DNA from: Seison nebaliae
Taxonomy: Eukaryota > Rotifera > Pararotatoria > Seisonacea > Seisonidae
Direction: 5' to 3'
DNA length: 64,000 bases
Assembly (NCBI GenBank): GCA_023231475.1
Contig: JALJEE010002326.1
Coordinates: 40,910-104,909 of the forward strand
The notes beneath the pieces were generated by a model. The model saw only the letters and a program-made list of their open reading frames with translations. It was not told the DNA's origin and ran no database searches. Shown here piece by piece: positions 34,001 through 46,577 of the stretch; positions within the stretch are counted from its first letter, which is position 1, and each line of letters opens with the position of its first letter. Position numbers and translations under genes: made by a program.

Positions 34001-34258
34001 TTTTCCTGAAATTGAGGAGATGGAAGCGGTTGATGATTTTGGAGGAATCTTTGTGTTCTTCTTCTCATGACTCTTATTTGTCCATTTAGGAGAATCACAT
34101 AAAATTTTCTCGATATCCACATCTCTTATTCGAGAGATGATCGATGGTTCAGGTTCCGTCACCACTTCCTGTTTTGGTTCATGTTTGCCCAATAAAGTTT
34201 TGAGATAGTCTAATTCGTTATCAATTTCCACATCGAACGAATTATGCGATTTCGACAT
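31004..34258 (-). CDS. CycD: D-type cyclin with a ~650-residue C-terminal extension
   Basis: D cyclins activate Cdk4/6 to drive G1 progression by phosphorylating retinoblastoma proteins. Minus-strand exons are 34258-33716, 33669-33451, 33402-33183, 33119-32128 and 32062-31004; phases close and give 1010 aa. The cyclin box starts near residue 164 (IQPYMRRLVTTWMMEVCDEE, the family's QPYMRxMVxxWMLEVCEEQ) and continues with QLIGATCMFVASKIKQVIPL and AYTDNTYKLADIL. The second cyclin fold runs to about residue 350. The rest is low complexity: Ser/Asn-rich, a poly-Asn run near 31940 and basic Ser/Thr-Pro patches. Vertebrate D cyclins have ~290 aa and the Drosophila one ~480, so the tail is exceptional. 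The N-terminal LxCxE retinoblastoma-binding motif is not intact; residues near 52-56 read ILCDS. Identity sure; unity of the last two exons with the rest rests on splice phase. Confidence 0.9.
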
Positions 34259-37200
34259 ATCCTCACATGTGCTCAGCGAATTCGATATTTCTTATGATGG
34301 AATGATATTTCAGTGAAATGGATTACATCAAACAGATTTATCCCAAAAGTGAAGTTTATTTGTCGCAGTTAGCATTGAGTACAAGGAGACGTACAAATGA
34401 ATTGAATGAAAGATTAAAATTTAAGGGAAAACTACTAGTACACTCTGTATGAGGGAATCTGTGGCAGGAGAAATAGAAGATTGGTTAGCCATAAGTTATT
34501 GACAAATAGCTATGAGTAATATATTAATAAATGCCTTCATAATGTCAATATATTGGAGCAGATCTCATCAATAAAACTCAAGTAGTTCGGAAGAAAGTTA
34601 TCGTGAAAAGACGGACAAATATTATTTTTCTGATATTTCTTTTCTGAATCTTCTTTGTAACATATTAGGAATATCCTAACAAATATGAAAAAATATAAAT
34701 ATTTTGTAGAAAATAGTTTGTTTCTTTTTTTAAAAACAAATAGAACCGACTTAAGTAGCTGTTCAATTGTTTCAGCTTATTCACGGCTAAATTTTTCTCC
34801 AATATTGGAATAGAGACTTAATCTAAATATTTAGAAAAATATGTCTGTCGAATTACACATTCCAATTTACAATCACTACAAATCATATCGATTATTATGC
34901 CGATGAGTATTCGAAGGAATTCTCCCAATAAATTTTCGAACTCAATTCCCCATCATAAGATAACTGGACGACTACTAGTACTATTTCCAGTAGTTGTGGA
35001 AGAACTATTCAATGAATAGTATTCATCGATTAATTAAAAATAATTATAAAGAAATTTCGAGAATCGTGAAAGAATTTCCACAAAAGGAAAAGTAATTTCT
35101 ATTCTTCTCAACGATTATTAGTCGTTGAAATAAGAGGAGAAATAAGAGGCAAATCGAGTAAAGAATAACATAGTTGCCTCGCGGCTCTCAATCTTTAGTA
35201 AACGCGCAACTGTACTCTGATCGGATTATGTGCCTGCCAGCTGCTCTGACATACATATTCAATGAATCTGAACTCGATCTGTTTAATTATGAGGAATGAT
35301 GGAAAGAAAAAAATGGTTTTTTTCTTCATAAGAAAATTTGTGATTTGTGAATATATTTGCCTCCAAACGGTTAGTATCTTAATATGCTTCTGTTTGTCTA
35401 ATAATGTCAACCGAGAAGTTTTTTTCATTATCATCTAAACAATTTTTTTCGTTATCAGGCAATTCAATTTTACCGTTTAGTTCAATCGTTAACAGTTGCC
35501 ACTATAATAACGTTAACTGTTAAGAGATTGATTAGTTTTAGGGATTAACCATGTCAAAAAGAAAGAAAGAATGACTAAGCAATAAAGAGTAGTAAAGTGG
35601 AGTTGAGGGATCGCTTCTATTATCAGAAGATTAGTTCTTTACAGTTATTAACGGTGCACTTATCTACATAACAGGAAAGTGTCAAATGGAATATTGAATG
35701 TTCTTTATTACCTGCCTTCTTCGTCGTCGGTTGTACATGAAGAGGTGAGTGCTAACACCGATTAAATAGAAAGCGGTAAAATAAAATAGGAAAGGATCCT
35801 AATAAATTTTAGAGTTGTAAAAAAAATCTTTTTTTTTTATTATTTTTTTCAACAACTTCGTCCTTTTTTCAGACGATAATTAATAGGAATGAAAAATCTA
35901 TTCCGCTTTGTCAACAATTATTTCCCTTCAATTCATTCTCCCTAACCAATAAAATGCTACATGCTCTGATTTGAGTTATTCGTAAAGGTTTTCCTCCCCT
36001 TACCATTAAGCTAGAAACCACTTAAACAAGTCGCGAAACCTTGAAATTACGACAATGGGATCAATCGAAAGCCATCACAACTTCACATAACAAATCATAC
36101 GAAATTCTTTGACAGAACTTTAAAACTTCGAATATCCAATTATACTTCCGAACTATTGAGTTACGTCAAACGGAAGTTAGCTCCTTTAACAAAAAAAATC
36201 AATTTATTCCCACCTCAATAATCTGTAAATTGCTAATTTAGAAGGAAGGATTTGGAAACTTTCCTCTAATCATCAAATTCTTCATATTATCAAATAAGAC
36301 ATTGGATAACATCTTAATAAAGGAAAATGAAATGAGGGAATTGAGGAGACTAAATGAGAAAATTGAATTTAAATTTTGAAGACTGATATAAAGAAGAATG
36401 AGAGTGAATTGGAATGAATGGAAATGGAACGGTTGGAGGATTAGGATGAGATGAGATATGTTATTTAGCAGACTTGAAAGGAATGGAAAATAAAAGTGAA
36501 AAATTGAATGAACTGAGAATTGTTATTGGAATGATTGAATGTGTTTCATTGAAATCATATGAAATTACATCTGCAAAACTAAACGAAGCGAATAAAAACG
36601 AACTTGACTATAGCGACGAGCGAGAACGAAGTAATTTGTTTATTTGAAATATTATTTTCGAGATACCGATTAGTGTGAGGAAGCAAACGTTCCGAAATAA
36701 ATCTTCTAATAATCGTCGATACTTCTGCTTCTGTTGCTGCTGATGATGACATTCAATTCATTCAAGTGTGAATAAAAGTGAATTGGTATGGAATATATAC
36801 ATTTTTGAAAGAATTCCTAAGAGTTCTCTCATAAAATGAGACCAATCCGAGTATATATCGCCGATTAATTTGCTTAAATAAAATATGCCGACATTATTCA
36901 TTTGAAGAAGTGTACGTATATGTGGCAATCCGTTCTCTAAATACATGTGCGGCACAACCAAACAACCAAAAGAAACAGAATAAGCAAAGAACGAACTGGA
37001 TAGTTCAATGGAGAAGGAATTAAATATTTTCTCTTCCAACGATATGGAAACGATTCGAATTATTTTAATATCATTAAAATCTTTCGCGTAATATGAGTCA
37101 ACCTAATAATCGTTCTTAGATAACCAACCTATTTCTTTCCATCTACTTCACAAACGACTCACTCTTCTTCTTCGAATCAGTTATATTCGGTCAGATTACG

Positions 37201-40200
37201 ATTCAAAATTCTTCCCCCTTAAATTCCTTTAACATTCTGATTACTTTATGACTGAACTAAATAGGTTTTGTAAATTGTTGTTGAAATTCTTTTAATAAAA
37301 TGAAAAAAAGAATTTCGAACTAGATTACTTCATGTTCTCCTCATACGAAACGGTAAAACGGTCACTTTTCTAAAGTAAAATAAAAAGTTCGACTAATAAA
37401 ATTAACAGAAATTGATGCAAACCACAACAATGTTATTTCTTGACATGTTAATACGCAATATAATTTAATAACCAATTGAATTCGAGCGGGAATGGGAGAC
37501 ATATACGATCTTTAAAGGTCAGATGTCGTGGTGAATTATTTTGATGGAACGCAGCATGTATCATGAATGAAATCGTAAATTATTAATACTTCCTTTTCTA
37601 TCAGGTTGTGGTTGACGGATAGTACGGTTCGATAAGAAAGAACGAAGTACCTGTAGGATGTTTCGATAATCTTTCTCCTTTCGAATATCAGCAGATATTA
37701 AATGAAATGAAATAACGAGACATTTAATGGAACCATTTAACTGGTCGGCAAATAGTTGGTCGGGAATGGAAGTGAAGTTGAAAATGAAAAAAATAAACAT
37801 CGTACAATTTTGACGAATTTGGGAAGACTCTCTAAGAAGGAACTTTATTAGACTCGTTTAAGAAATATTTTTATGAAAATAAAAATTTCCTTCCTCACAA
37901 TAGTTACCTAGACGTTTACCAACGACTACTTTTTGGTAAACGGTTAGATGAAGGAAGTTATGACAATTATTCTTTTTTCAATTAGTGGAAGGTCAGTTTG
38001 TTTGGAGGAAAAAGAACGGGAATTTATTTATTTTTCTCATACTTATTGATTATTGGAAGTCAAAATAATTGACCAAACAAACAACAATAACAAGAGAACT
38101 ATTATCAGAATCTAACTACTCAATTGAATTTATTAGAGTATCCGAACTAAATATGGGAACTTGAATAATTAAATAAATAAGTTTGTTTACTTCCGTCTAT
38201 TCAATGAAATAATGGTACTAGTTGAAAATATAAATTCTACACGAACATTTAATAGAAACTTTTAAACAGTAATAGTTGGAGTAAAGGAAAAATGTGATTT
38301 TGAAGTCGAATGATCTTCCTCACGATCTGAATGAAATTGAAAAACATTTGAAAACGAAATCCAAATGTTCATATTATTATTTTTGTGGGATTCTCTTGTT
38401 GTTATTGTTTTGACGAGAGAGAGAAGAAATAATGATGGAATGGAGGAACTAAGAAAGAAAGTATAATAAAAGACGAAATGGCGATCATGTGGTATTTTTA
38501 CAGGTCCGTTCGGAATTGCTTCAATGTCTGCTTAATGACGGATACATAATCATCCGACAATCCTCATTCAACTTTCTGTTCGCGACGAATGAATAAAATT
38601 ACGAAAAAGAAAAAATGGGAAATTTGGTTACGACGACGAAGAAAATATTGAGAAAACGGATGAAAACTATGAGATTCATCTGGACACTGTTACACAATTT
38701 TTGCGTTAAACTGTTAGGTTAAAATCCTGCCAAGGATTTATTATTCTCGTTTCTAACAAACGACATTTGTAGACTTTCTTCTTTCCAAAGAATTATATAA
38801 TAAACTTTCGTTACAAAATTCGAGTTTTCTCTTTAGTCATCAATTGTTTAATGTTCTTTGGAGAATGAAGAACATTTTGGGGAAAAAAATGGAAATACAA
38901 TATAGATGAAAGATCGTATTCCATTGAACCTTACTTGGGAGACGGGAGAATATGTATAATTTGGAGACGAAGAAGGCAAATTTCCTGTCGCCCCATTCAA
39001 AATATTTTAAAAGATGAAAAGTTTATTGATTTTAAGGATGCATATTATGCTTGATTTATTCCCCAAATTATTAATACTTCATTTTTATAGGAACAAGTAA
39101 ATTAGTGGGGGGTAAACCAATGTGCTGCTCCCTCTAATTCGTCTTCCTCTTAAACATTTGCTCCATCATTTGAACTTGATTTCCTTTCCAGAACAAGTTG
39201 GAGGAAACGAGATAAATATATAATTTTAACTTGATAATTTGAATGAGACTAATTGGATTTGAGGCGAAAGAAAATCTCTGAAAACAGTCGTGTTGGAAAG
39301 TTATGAATTTTACATGAAAACATTTGAGAAATTAGTTGGGGAATGACTTTATTCTTCCTTTTCAAGAGTGGAAGTTTAAGAAAACCGATTAATTGATTAA
39401 TCGCTTGTTGATGAGAGACCGCAATGCAATATTTCACTTGCGGCAAATGGAAAAGAATTAACGCTATCGATGAGTTCTTCTGAAAATTTTCCTACGATAT
39501 CGGCATTCTCTCTCCTCTACAATAACATTCGTTTATAAATTGCTAATGGCATCATTCGACATTCTTAGTACGATTGCCCACCTGCCACGAACACGTGATC
39601 AATCTGTTCGACTTCCAAAAAAAATTAAAGTTTGAAAATATTCGAAAAAATTTTTTTTAAACCGAAAAAATTTTTAAAAAATTTACAATTTTTTTGTGGC
39701 ATTTATGAGTCTAATAAAATTAATAAGTTCTCTTTGGAATTTTAACAATTCTACAATTCCTACAAAGTAAAAAAAGATTAGTAGACGAAAAAGTCACTTG
39801 GACGTATTATTCAAAATTTATGGTTAAGTCAAGGAAGCGACCAGTTGAATTGCACAAGGAAAGAAAGTTTTAGAGAAGAAGAATAAATAGCTGCCTAAAA
39901 CTTATGTCACTCAATTGCATATCTTTCCTTAAATTAAGACTTCATTTTCACCTTCCTACTTATAATACACTCTCGTTAATGAAAATTAATATTTTTCATT
40001 GGTTCAAGAAAGACTGGTGAAGAAAATTACATAATAATATTTATAAGAATGATTGAGAGTGTCAAAAGTTATTCTCAATAACTTCCTTTCTTCTTATCTA
40101 ACTTTCTCGAAATTTCTAATGGATTAATCTCATTTTTATTTTGTCATGTTATCGAACAAGTTCGAAATTTCACTCTAATCTTCAAACTCTCTTTCTTTCA

Positions 40201-43200
40201 CTCTTCTGGTAAGTTATTTTCTTTTAAATTAATACTATTTTCATAAATTGAATATTGATCGAAGCATTAAATGTGAGACGAAACTTAAGATACCGTAAAA
40301 ATTGAGGAATAAGAGAAACTTATGAATCATTTTCTTATATGTACTAATCCGAAAATTTCTATTGGTAACAAGGATTATAGTAGAAATATATTATGTAAAT
40401 CATTATGCATTCCATTTTATTCTTAGCCTTTCTCGTCCCCACCAGAATGTGCTGAACAGTTTGCTGAAAAAGAGAATTTTCTTTCGACATTGTGGACGTT
40501 TAAGGAGAAGATGTGTCGAAGACCACTCGCAAGTGTGTAATGTCGGCAATTATTGTAGAATGGAAATGTTGAAAGACGAAATAATATTCCGAATGCTATT
40601 GTCCGTATTTGTCCCTTCATTAACTAATGAGAGTTTATTGGAAGGAATGTGAAAGTAGAAATATTTGTATAGGAACAAAAAAGGAAAAAGTTTAAGAAAA
40701 TTCATAATATTCTTCAAATGCGTATCTGCTGACCATGGCAACAAGAGAAGTAATGAAGCGTTTCTACATAAAATTGGTGACCACAATGGAATGTCGATAT
40801 AGACAGTAATCATTTAACAATTGTATTGGAATGATGAAAAGTCTCAATATTATTCTTATTGAACTCTACCTCTTTTTTTCACACCAATTCGTCATCATTA
40901 AACATATATTAACAAAATACTCGGAGAACATTCTTTCGTATTTATTCCTCTCAATGAAAGTTTTCGTGAACGATTCCACATAAAACTAATTTTATCAAAC
41001 TTACTAATTATGAAACATTATCATCAACAGCCAATATCGAATATCATCAAATCTAGCTACAATTTATACAATGTATACTAAAAAATTTTGAGGTGAACTA
41101 TGAAAATCGAATTGTACCTTAATAGTCGATAAATAGTCGATATGTTCTTTACAATATCTTTCGCATAATTAATTTTTATGGTAATGATTGTGCATTAGAT
41201 ATTGATGCAGCACGGTTGAAGAAAGGAAGAAGGGGAAGCACGAATGAAGCCAAATTAAGCGATTTTAATGGTCTTCAATTTTAATCAAGTTCTCTCTAAT
41301 ATCATCACTGTCAATCTTTGGCATATCGTCATTAATGGAATTATTTTGAATGATACTTTTCCCATCGTCATTTTCTGGGAGCCACCATCAGACCTATCAG
41401 TGGCTAAGACATGTGACATTTTTTAAAAGAACATTTCTTGTGTATTGAAACAAATGGAAATGGTGATGTTCTCGTCATGATCGGTTTCGTTTTCGTGATG
41501 ATATGATTGTTGATGAAGCGTTAATATACTTCCGGAAAATGATGCAAAATAAATTCCTGAATAAAATCACAACATTATGAGCATTTTAATGTGAAAGTTC
41601 TAAATTGTTTTCTTTTTTTTTTCGTTAATAGAAATGAGAAATGTTCTCAAAATTTTTCTCATTTTCATTCTCAATTACTTACCACATTTGCACTATCTCT
41701 GCAACGTAGACTGACAAATAATATGGTTTCTTTCAAAAATAAATGTCAACAGTTGTCAATGGACATGCCTATAGGACAACTAGTTGCGGTATTTGCATGT
41801 AATACATGTGATGGAGAAATCGGTGAGAAATTAAAATGAACGAAAGAAAGTTACCGTAAGAAATTATTAGATTCCGTTCTAATCAACACCAACTTCACGG
41901 AAATACATAAACTTCGTACAAACAACTTCGGTTCATATGTGGAAGGAACTGCTCATTTCCTCTTATAACATATTGAGCGAAGTAATCGCCAGATATGTCA
42001 TCGATCATATTTTTCTTTCAATTTTCTCCTGATTCTTACTATCGTTCCACGCAGGAAATGGTACAATAGTGGACAATTAAATTGAATTATTATTCTTTCT
42101 TCTCTTCCACATCTATCCGAACTAGTCACCATTAAAAATATTAAATGAAATCATATTCAATTTCATTACATTCTCTTCCAAAACCACCAATGGTGATCTC
42201 TTACATAACTTTCGTCACAATTCAAATGAGAATGGACGGAAGTTTCGCATTTATGATAAGAAAATTCAATTTTGTGATGTAATCACATCTAGTGGAGTGA
42301 TCAGAGTGTTAAATAAAAAATCATCAATGCAATTCCTCCATTTTCCCTAACAATTCCAATATATTTCTGGTGAGTTTTTCATCTCCCTTCAAATGAAATG
42401 GTCGAAGCTTATTTCTAATATAAAACTTAATAAATCTTATTTCGATTTTCAAGTTTATCATCCAATTTGGACCTTCATAACGAATTCCAATAAAATATAT
42501 ATTATATCATAATACTTAAATTATAATACTCATGAAAACTGAATTTTTTTTCGTTTTGTTGTTACTACTTTTGTGTATTATAATAACTGAAAAATTTAAA
42601 GTTCACTTATAAACATTTTTATAAAAATGTTGAGACAAAAAAATTATTTATCGCATTGAAACATTAAAATGAATTTCATTCTTTTGTCAAATTATTATAA
42701 TTTAACATTTTTAATTTATAAAGAATGTTAATTTAATAAACTTTAATGAAAAATGAAAAGAAAATGGAAAATTCGTGCAAATTGGAAATTCTATAATTTT
42801 CGATTATTTTAATGATAATAATAATTATAAAAAAATTACATTGGAAAATAAATTCATGCAGTTATTATACAAATGAAGTTGTAAGAGAGGATAAATAATT
42901 AGTTTCACGTCCACTCCCTGACACTTGGGGTTAAGAGAAAGATATTGATAGGAAATGTGTTACGTATGATGGCCGTATATTGTAAGAGAGAGGAATGATG
43001 GTTGAGGTACGGTAATTGAAGAAACATGAAATTATCAATGTGGTTACGCATGTTCCCTACGACACAATGACCAATAATTGTTTACATATTTACGTCAATC
43101 AACGTTGTGGTATGTGCATGTTCCTTTGGACCGATAGCGATATGATGCCATCCAATAATCAAGCACAAAAGAGGCAGAATAATAAGAATAATTAGTGGAG

Positions 43201-44647
43201 AAGAATAACCATCGAGCTAACAAGAATGAGCAAGAGAATTAAGTGAAGAACAAAGAGAACTATATAATTACCAAATGGCTACTAATAAGAGAGATGAATT
43301 ATTCGAAGAATAATAAAGGGAATTGTGGAGAATATCACCATATTACATGAAATCGAATGTACTTTGGGATACCTAACCATATTCATATAAGATCGTGCAT
43401 TGCACACCAATAGCAATAGGGCGGAGAGACTGATTGAACATAAACAATAATTTCACTAATAAACAAATTACTTCTTCTCTTATTCGAACTCGATTATTAG
43501 GAATATGAGACATCGATTTTGGAAAAGAATCAAAAATTTTATTAACAATTTTACCTGATACATCTAAACTGGCACATTTCTTATCATGAATAATTATTAC
43601 CGAAAAAAAATTTTCGAAATTTCTTCCATCATGTTTTAATTGGAAATTATTCGTTAAAATGTTTCCAATTATTTTTCTCGAATTCGATAAGAATTTTCAT
43701 TTTTGAAGAAAAGTTTTTTTTCTTTTAAAGAATTTTAAGATGTTTCACCTCTCACTTATTTATTGGGAGGAAAGGAGTTACAAAACTGCCTTCACTACCA
43801 TACTCACACCAATGTCCAGTCACCTATGCCCGATGTTGTGTACGTGTATATGGAATAATAATCAACTTGTCTCTGTAAATGAATGAATAATTTGAAGGAA
43901 TATTACTAATAAAAATGAGTATTTTTCGTCTCCTGTGTAAATGTTGACATTGCGGTTGTTCTTTCGATTCTCCTTTCGTACCAGAATTACCTACTTGTCG
44001 CTACTGTTCTATTTATTCTTCTCCTACACTTATATTAGCAGATGAAATACGGACAAGATTACATATGTTTCCCTAATTCCTTTACGTATATTTTCCTTTA
44101 ATTCGCAACATTTATTGATAGAATTGAATTGTATAAATGACTCGATAATAACGGGGGGCGAGTGAGGAATAGTGAGAGAAAGTAGAACTGGAGGTGAATT
44201 GCCTTCAAGTTGATGAACTCTTTTCAATTTCACCAATCATTATCAATTGGTCTTTGAAATTGAAAGAGAATATGGATGTCTAGGGATCCTTTCCTTCCAC
44301 ATAACATGAACAGAAGATATGAGCATTAATTGACGAACCTGTTTAGTTTTTCGTTTAGTAATGAAGAATAAAAAATTGTTTTATTCGGCTTCTTTATACT
44401 GAAATAACTTTCTCCTTTCACAGGTCAAGTATCAGACTAGCAGAATTGAAGCCACTTAAACGTATTATGTGGAATAGAAGAATGTTCCAAGAAACTAATT
44501 CTAATGGAAATTCTCTAATTCTGATGATCTTCCTCGTATTTTATGAAATGGAGATTTTTACGACATTTTTATTTTGTCTAACTATTTCAGTTTAGCCATC
44601 GGCTGATGGATATGGATAGAATGAGAAATAATGAAGAAAAGAAATAT
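34259..44647. other. 10.4 kb region without an assigned gene
   Basis: Mostly AT-rich DNA with scattered GC-richer patches. Open frames of 60-100 codons occur but none has family resemblance. A minus-strand segment at 35712-35798 has both splice sites and encodes a membrane span; it is listed separately. A plus-strand GTAAGT donor at about 40208 and a few further acceptor- or donor-flanked short ORFs suggest that genes with long introns or noncoding transcripts may be present. Part of the region probably contains control sequences of cyclin D. I see no RNA genes. Confidence 0.4.
35712..35798 (-). CDS. Candidate exon encoding a transmembrane helix and poly-Arg stop-transfer
   Basis: On the minus strand, an acceptor (AATTTATTAG) precedes exactly 29 codons, followed by the donor CAG|GTAATAAAG. 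The codons read DPFLFYFTAFYLIG, then VSTHLFMYN, then five arginines and glutamine: about 20 hydrophobic residues and a strong stop-transfer. Both ends are phase 0. The pattern resembles the fourth helix of claudin-like tetraspan proteins such as stargazin-type calcium channel gamma subunits (FYF..A....GV..H.F), but that is a weak, by-eye resemblance. A possible terminal exon in phase 0 follows at 35278-35195 (starts IEFRFIEYV, ends IRVQLRVY). I could not find convincing upstream exons. Confidence 0.35.
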
Positions 44648-45585
44648 TTATCGATAATTCTTCTTCGATGAATGGTTGCTTGAATGATTGTGTTCGAGAT
44701 TGCTTGAATTTAATTCATTTTTCATATTTTCATGTTTCTCGCGATACTCCGAATTCTTCGGATAAGAATATTCGTTGTGATATGGACGAGTAGAACGCTT
44801 GGATGTTTGATCTGTTGGATCCATAAGTTTCGTTCCATCATCATCTGATTTCTCTTTCAACTGTCAAAAAAGGAAAATGATAGAGAAAGAGATTTGGAGA
44901 AAAGAAAAACTGATCGAGTTTTCGGTGTGACATTAACTAATAGAGCCGTTACATCAGGTGGCAATGCTTTCAATCGCTGTTTGACAGCACGATATCGATC
45001 ATAAATATTTTTCATTATATCTCGATCCAATTTCGTCGTCTAAATTTGAATATTTAAAATTTAATTATTTAAATTTATAAAATTGAAACTGGTCGACCAT
45101 ATTTGTTTTCATAATTCAATAATTCTTCTTGCATCTGACTCTTCTCCATCGCTATCTCCACACGTGACATCTCATCCAAATTATATGACCGTCCTTTCAT
45201 CTTTTGAAAAAATCAAATAAAATTATAAATAATTAAATGTTATAACAACTCGTTTCTTGTGTAAACGTTGAATCATTCCGTTCAAAAATTCCGTTAACTC
45301 GTTACATCGTTGTGGGTCGTCATATCGTCGATTATTTATGATATTATTATTATTGCTATTATTGTTATTGGGATTAGAGCAATTATGGGGACTTTCATTC
45401 ATTCGTTTAGTATTTGAGGATCTTGAAGATGATTTTCTTTCATTGTCACTTGTTAATGTTAATGAGTCGTTGCGTGAATGAGAAATTATACAATTCGTAT
45501 CATAATTCGGCCAGATACTTTCATTGTTCTTCCAAATATATGTGTCGATTGCATCCTGAATATAGTCGTTGAGTAATCCTGTCAT
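44648..45585 (-). CDS. FAM13-like protein, C-terminal domain only
   Basis: Minus-strand exons are 45585-45250, 45200-45090, 45039-44938 and 44860-44648; all junctions are phase 0 and give 253 aa. Residues ~122-170 (EKSQMQEELLNYENKYGRP joined to TTKLDRDIMKNIYDRYRAVKQ) match the conserved C-terminal region of the FAM13 family (E..LLxxExxxGRPxTKxDRxxMxxLYDRYRxVKQ). Vertebrate FAM13A carries an N-terminal RhoGAP domain; here the N terminus is a short helical segment and a Ser/Asn-rich linker, with no RhoGAP. The start could be the TTG/ATG region just upstream of 45585, but an in-frame stop follows shortly beyond, so ATG at 45585 is preferred. The C-terminal 70 residues are charged and disordered. 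It lies just downstream of uL4m on the same strand. Family assignment is from memory of the motif. Confidence 0.7.
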
Positions 45586-45743
45586 TTCGTCTTCCAATTC
45601 GACAAGAAGAGAATGATTTCAGGACAATCGATCAATTCGTAAGGAGAAGTAAAAAATATTTGAAAGATTTTTTTTTAAAATTTCGAATGAATTTAAAAGA
45701 AAAAAAGGAAAAATCTGAAAAAAGGATGAGAAAAGAAGAAAAA

Positions 45744-46577
45744 TTAAATTTTATTATATTTCTTCGATAATCGGTCATTCGCATAAAGATGACGTACAAG
45801 TCTCTCTTCAATCAATCTCAATGCTGCTAATGTCAACACTAGTGATTCGTGTTTGATCATCGAATAAATGTTCAATGAATAAACGGGAAGAATATTGAAT
45901 GAATTTATTCCATTAACTGCGTCCACCATATTCGCTGGAATTCGATGATCCACATCGACAAATAGACATGAATCACCCCATAATCGTTTATCAGCCATTT
46001 CTTCCAAAATCAATGAATCATTCCAATCGATATCCAAATCATCAACAATATATAAATTTCTTTGATGATATTTAAAAGTGAATGTTGAACATAATCCTTG
46101 AACTCTCTTGTCTTTCGGTTCAATGAAAAAATATGATTTCGGACCACGAGGTCCATGTATCTTCCCACCATGAATGAATTGAGGATTTCTTATATTACCC
46201 TGACGAGCCTTTCCCAAACCTTTCTGTTGCCATGGTTTCCGATTACTTCCTGGCATTTCCACTGCAATCGGAAGGAATTTATAATCGATTTTTCTATACG
46301 TTTGTTGCCAATGAACATTATTATGAATCAAATCTATTCGGGGATAACAATGAAAGATATCTGGATGCAATTCCGTCAATGATTCATGATAATTATCATC
46401 ATTCGTTAATCGATCAACCCATGCCATCGGAATTGGATCAGTTGAACGATTATCTGATTCTAATCGATAGATTGATTTTGGTAATTCATATTTCACATTA
46501 TTCCTTCCCACATAACATCGATATAAGGAAATAGTAGGATTGAATCGATTCAATAAAATATTCTGAAGAAATTTCAT
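45744..46577 (-). CDS. mRpL4: Mitochondrial large-subunit ribosomal protein uL4m
   Basis: Component of the mitochondrial ribosome large subunit, lining the exit-tunnel region like bacterial L4. The single exon gives 277 aa. The diagnostic L4 loop is present: SNRKPWQQKGLGKARQGNIR followed by PQFIHGGKIHGPRGPKSY. The N terminus (MKFLQNILLNRFNPTISLYR) is basic and amphipathic, as expected for a mitochondrial targeting signal. The C-terminal part (SFNILPVYSLNIYSMIKHES) matches the family's NILPxxxLNVYDILKHxxLV region. The start at 46577 is the first ATG and gives the targeting peptide. Its stop lies 158 bases from the FAM13-like start on the same strand, close enough that promoter elements may lie in the uL4m 3' end. 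Confidence 0.92.
   Translation of the reverse strand: MKFLQNILLNRFNPTISLYRCYVGRNNVKYELPKSIYRLESDNRSTDPIPMAWVDRLTNDDNYHESLTELHPDIFHCYPRIDLIHNNVHWQQTYRKIDYKFLPIAVEMPGSNRKPWQQKGLGKARQGNIRNPQFIHGGKIHGPRGPKSYFFIEPKDKRVQGLCSTFTFKYHQRNLYIVDDLDIDWNDSLILEEMADKRLWGDSCLFVDVDHRIPANMVDAVNGINSFNILPVYSLNIYSMIKHESLVLTLAALRLIEERLVRHLYANDRLSKKYNKI

Noticed and set aside
36758-37039. 93-codon hydrophobic minus-strand frame
   Set aside because: All three frames of this T-rich patch look hydrophobic, so a membrane protein cannot be told from composition.
40362-40652. 96-codon plus-strand frame
   Set aside because: Overlapping open frames on both strands, no coding-like composition and no partner exons.
43378-43700. 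~105-codon stop-free minus-strand stretch with a CAG|GTAAAA donor
   Set aside because: It has no acceptor, no start and no similarity. Stretches of this length occur by chance in this much AT-rich DNA.
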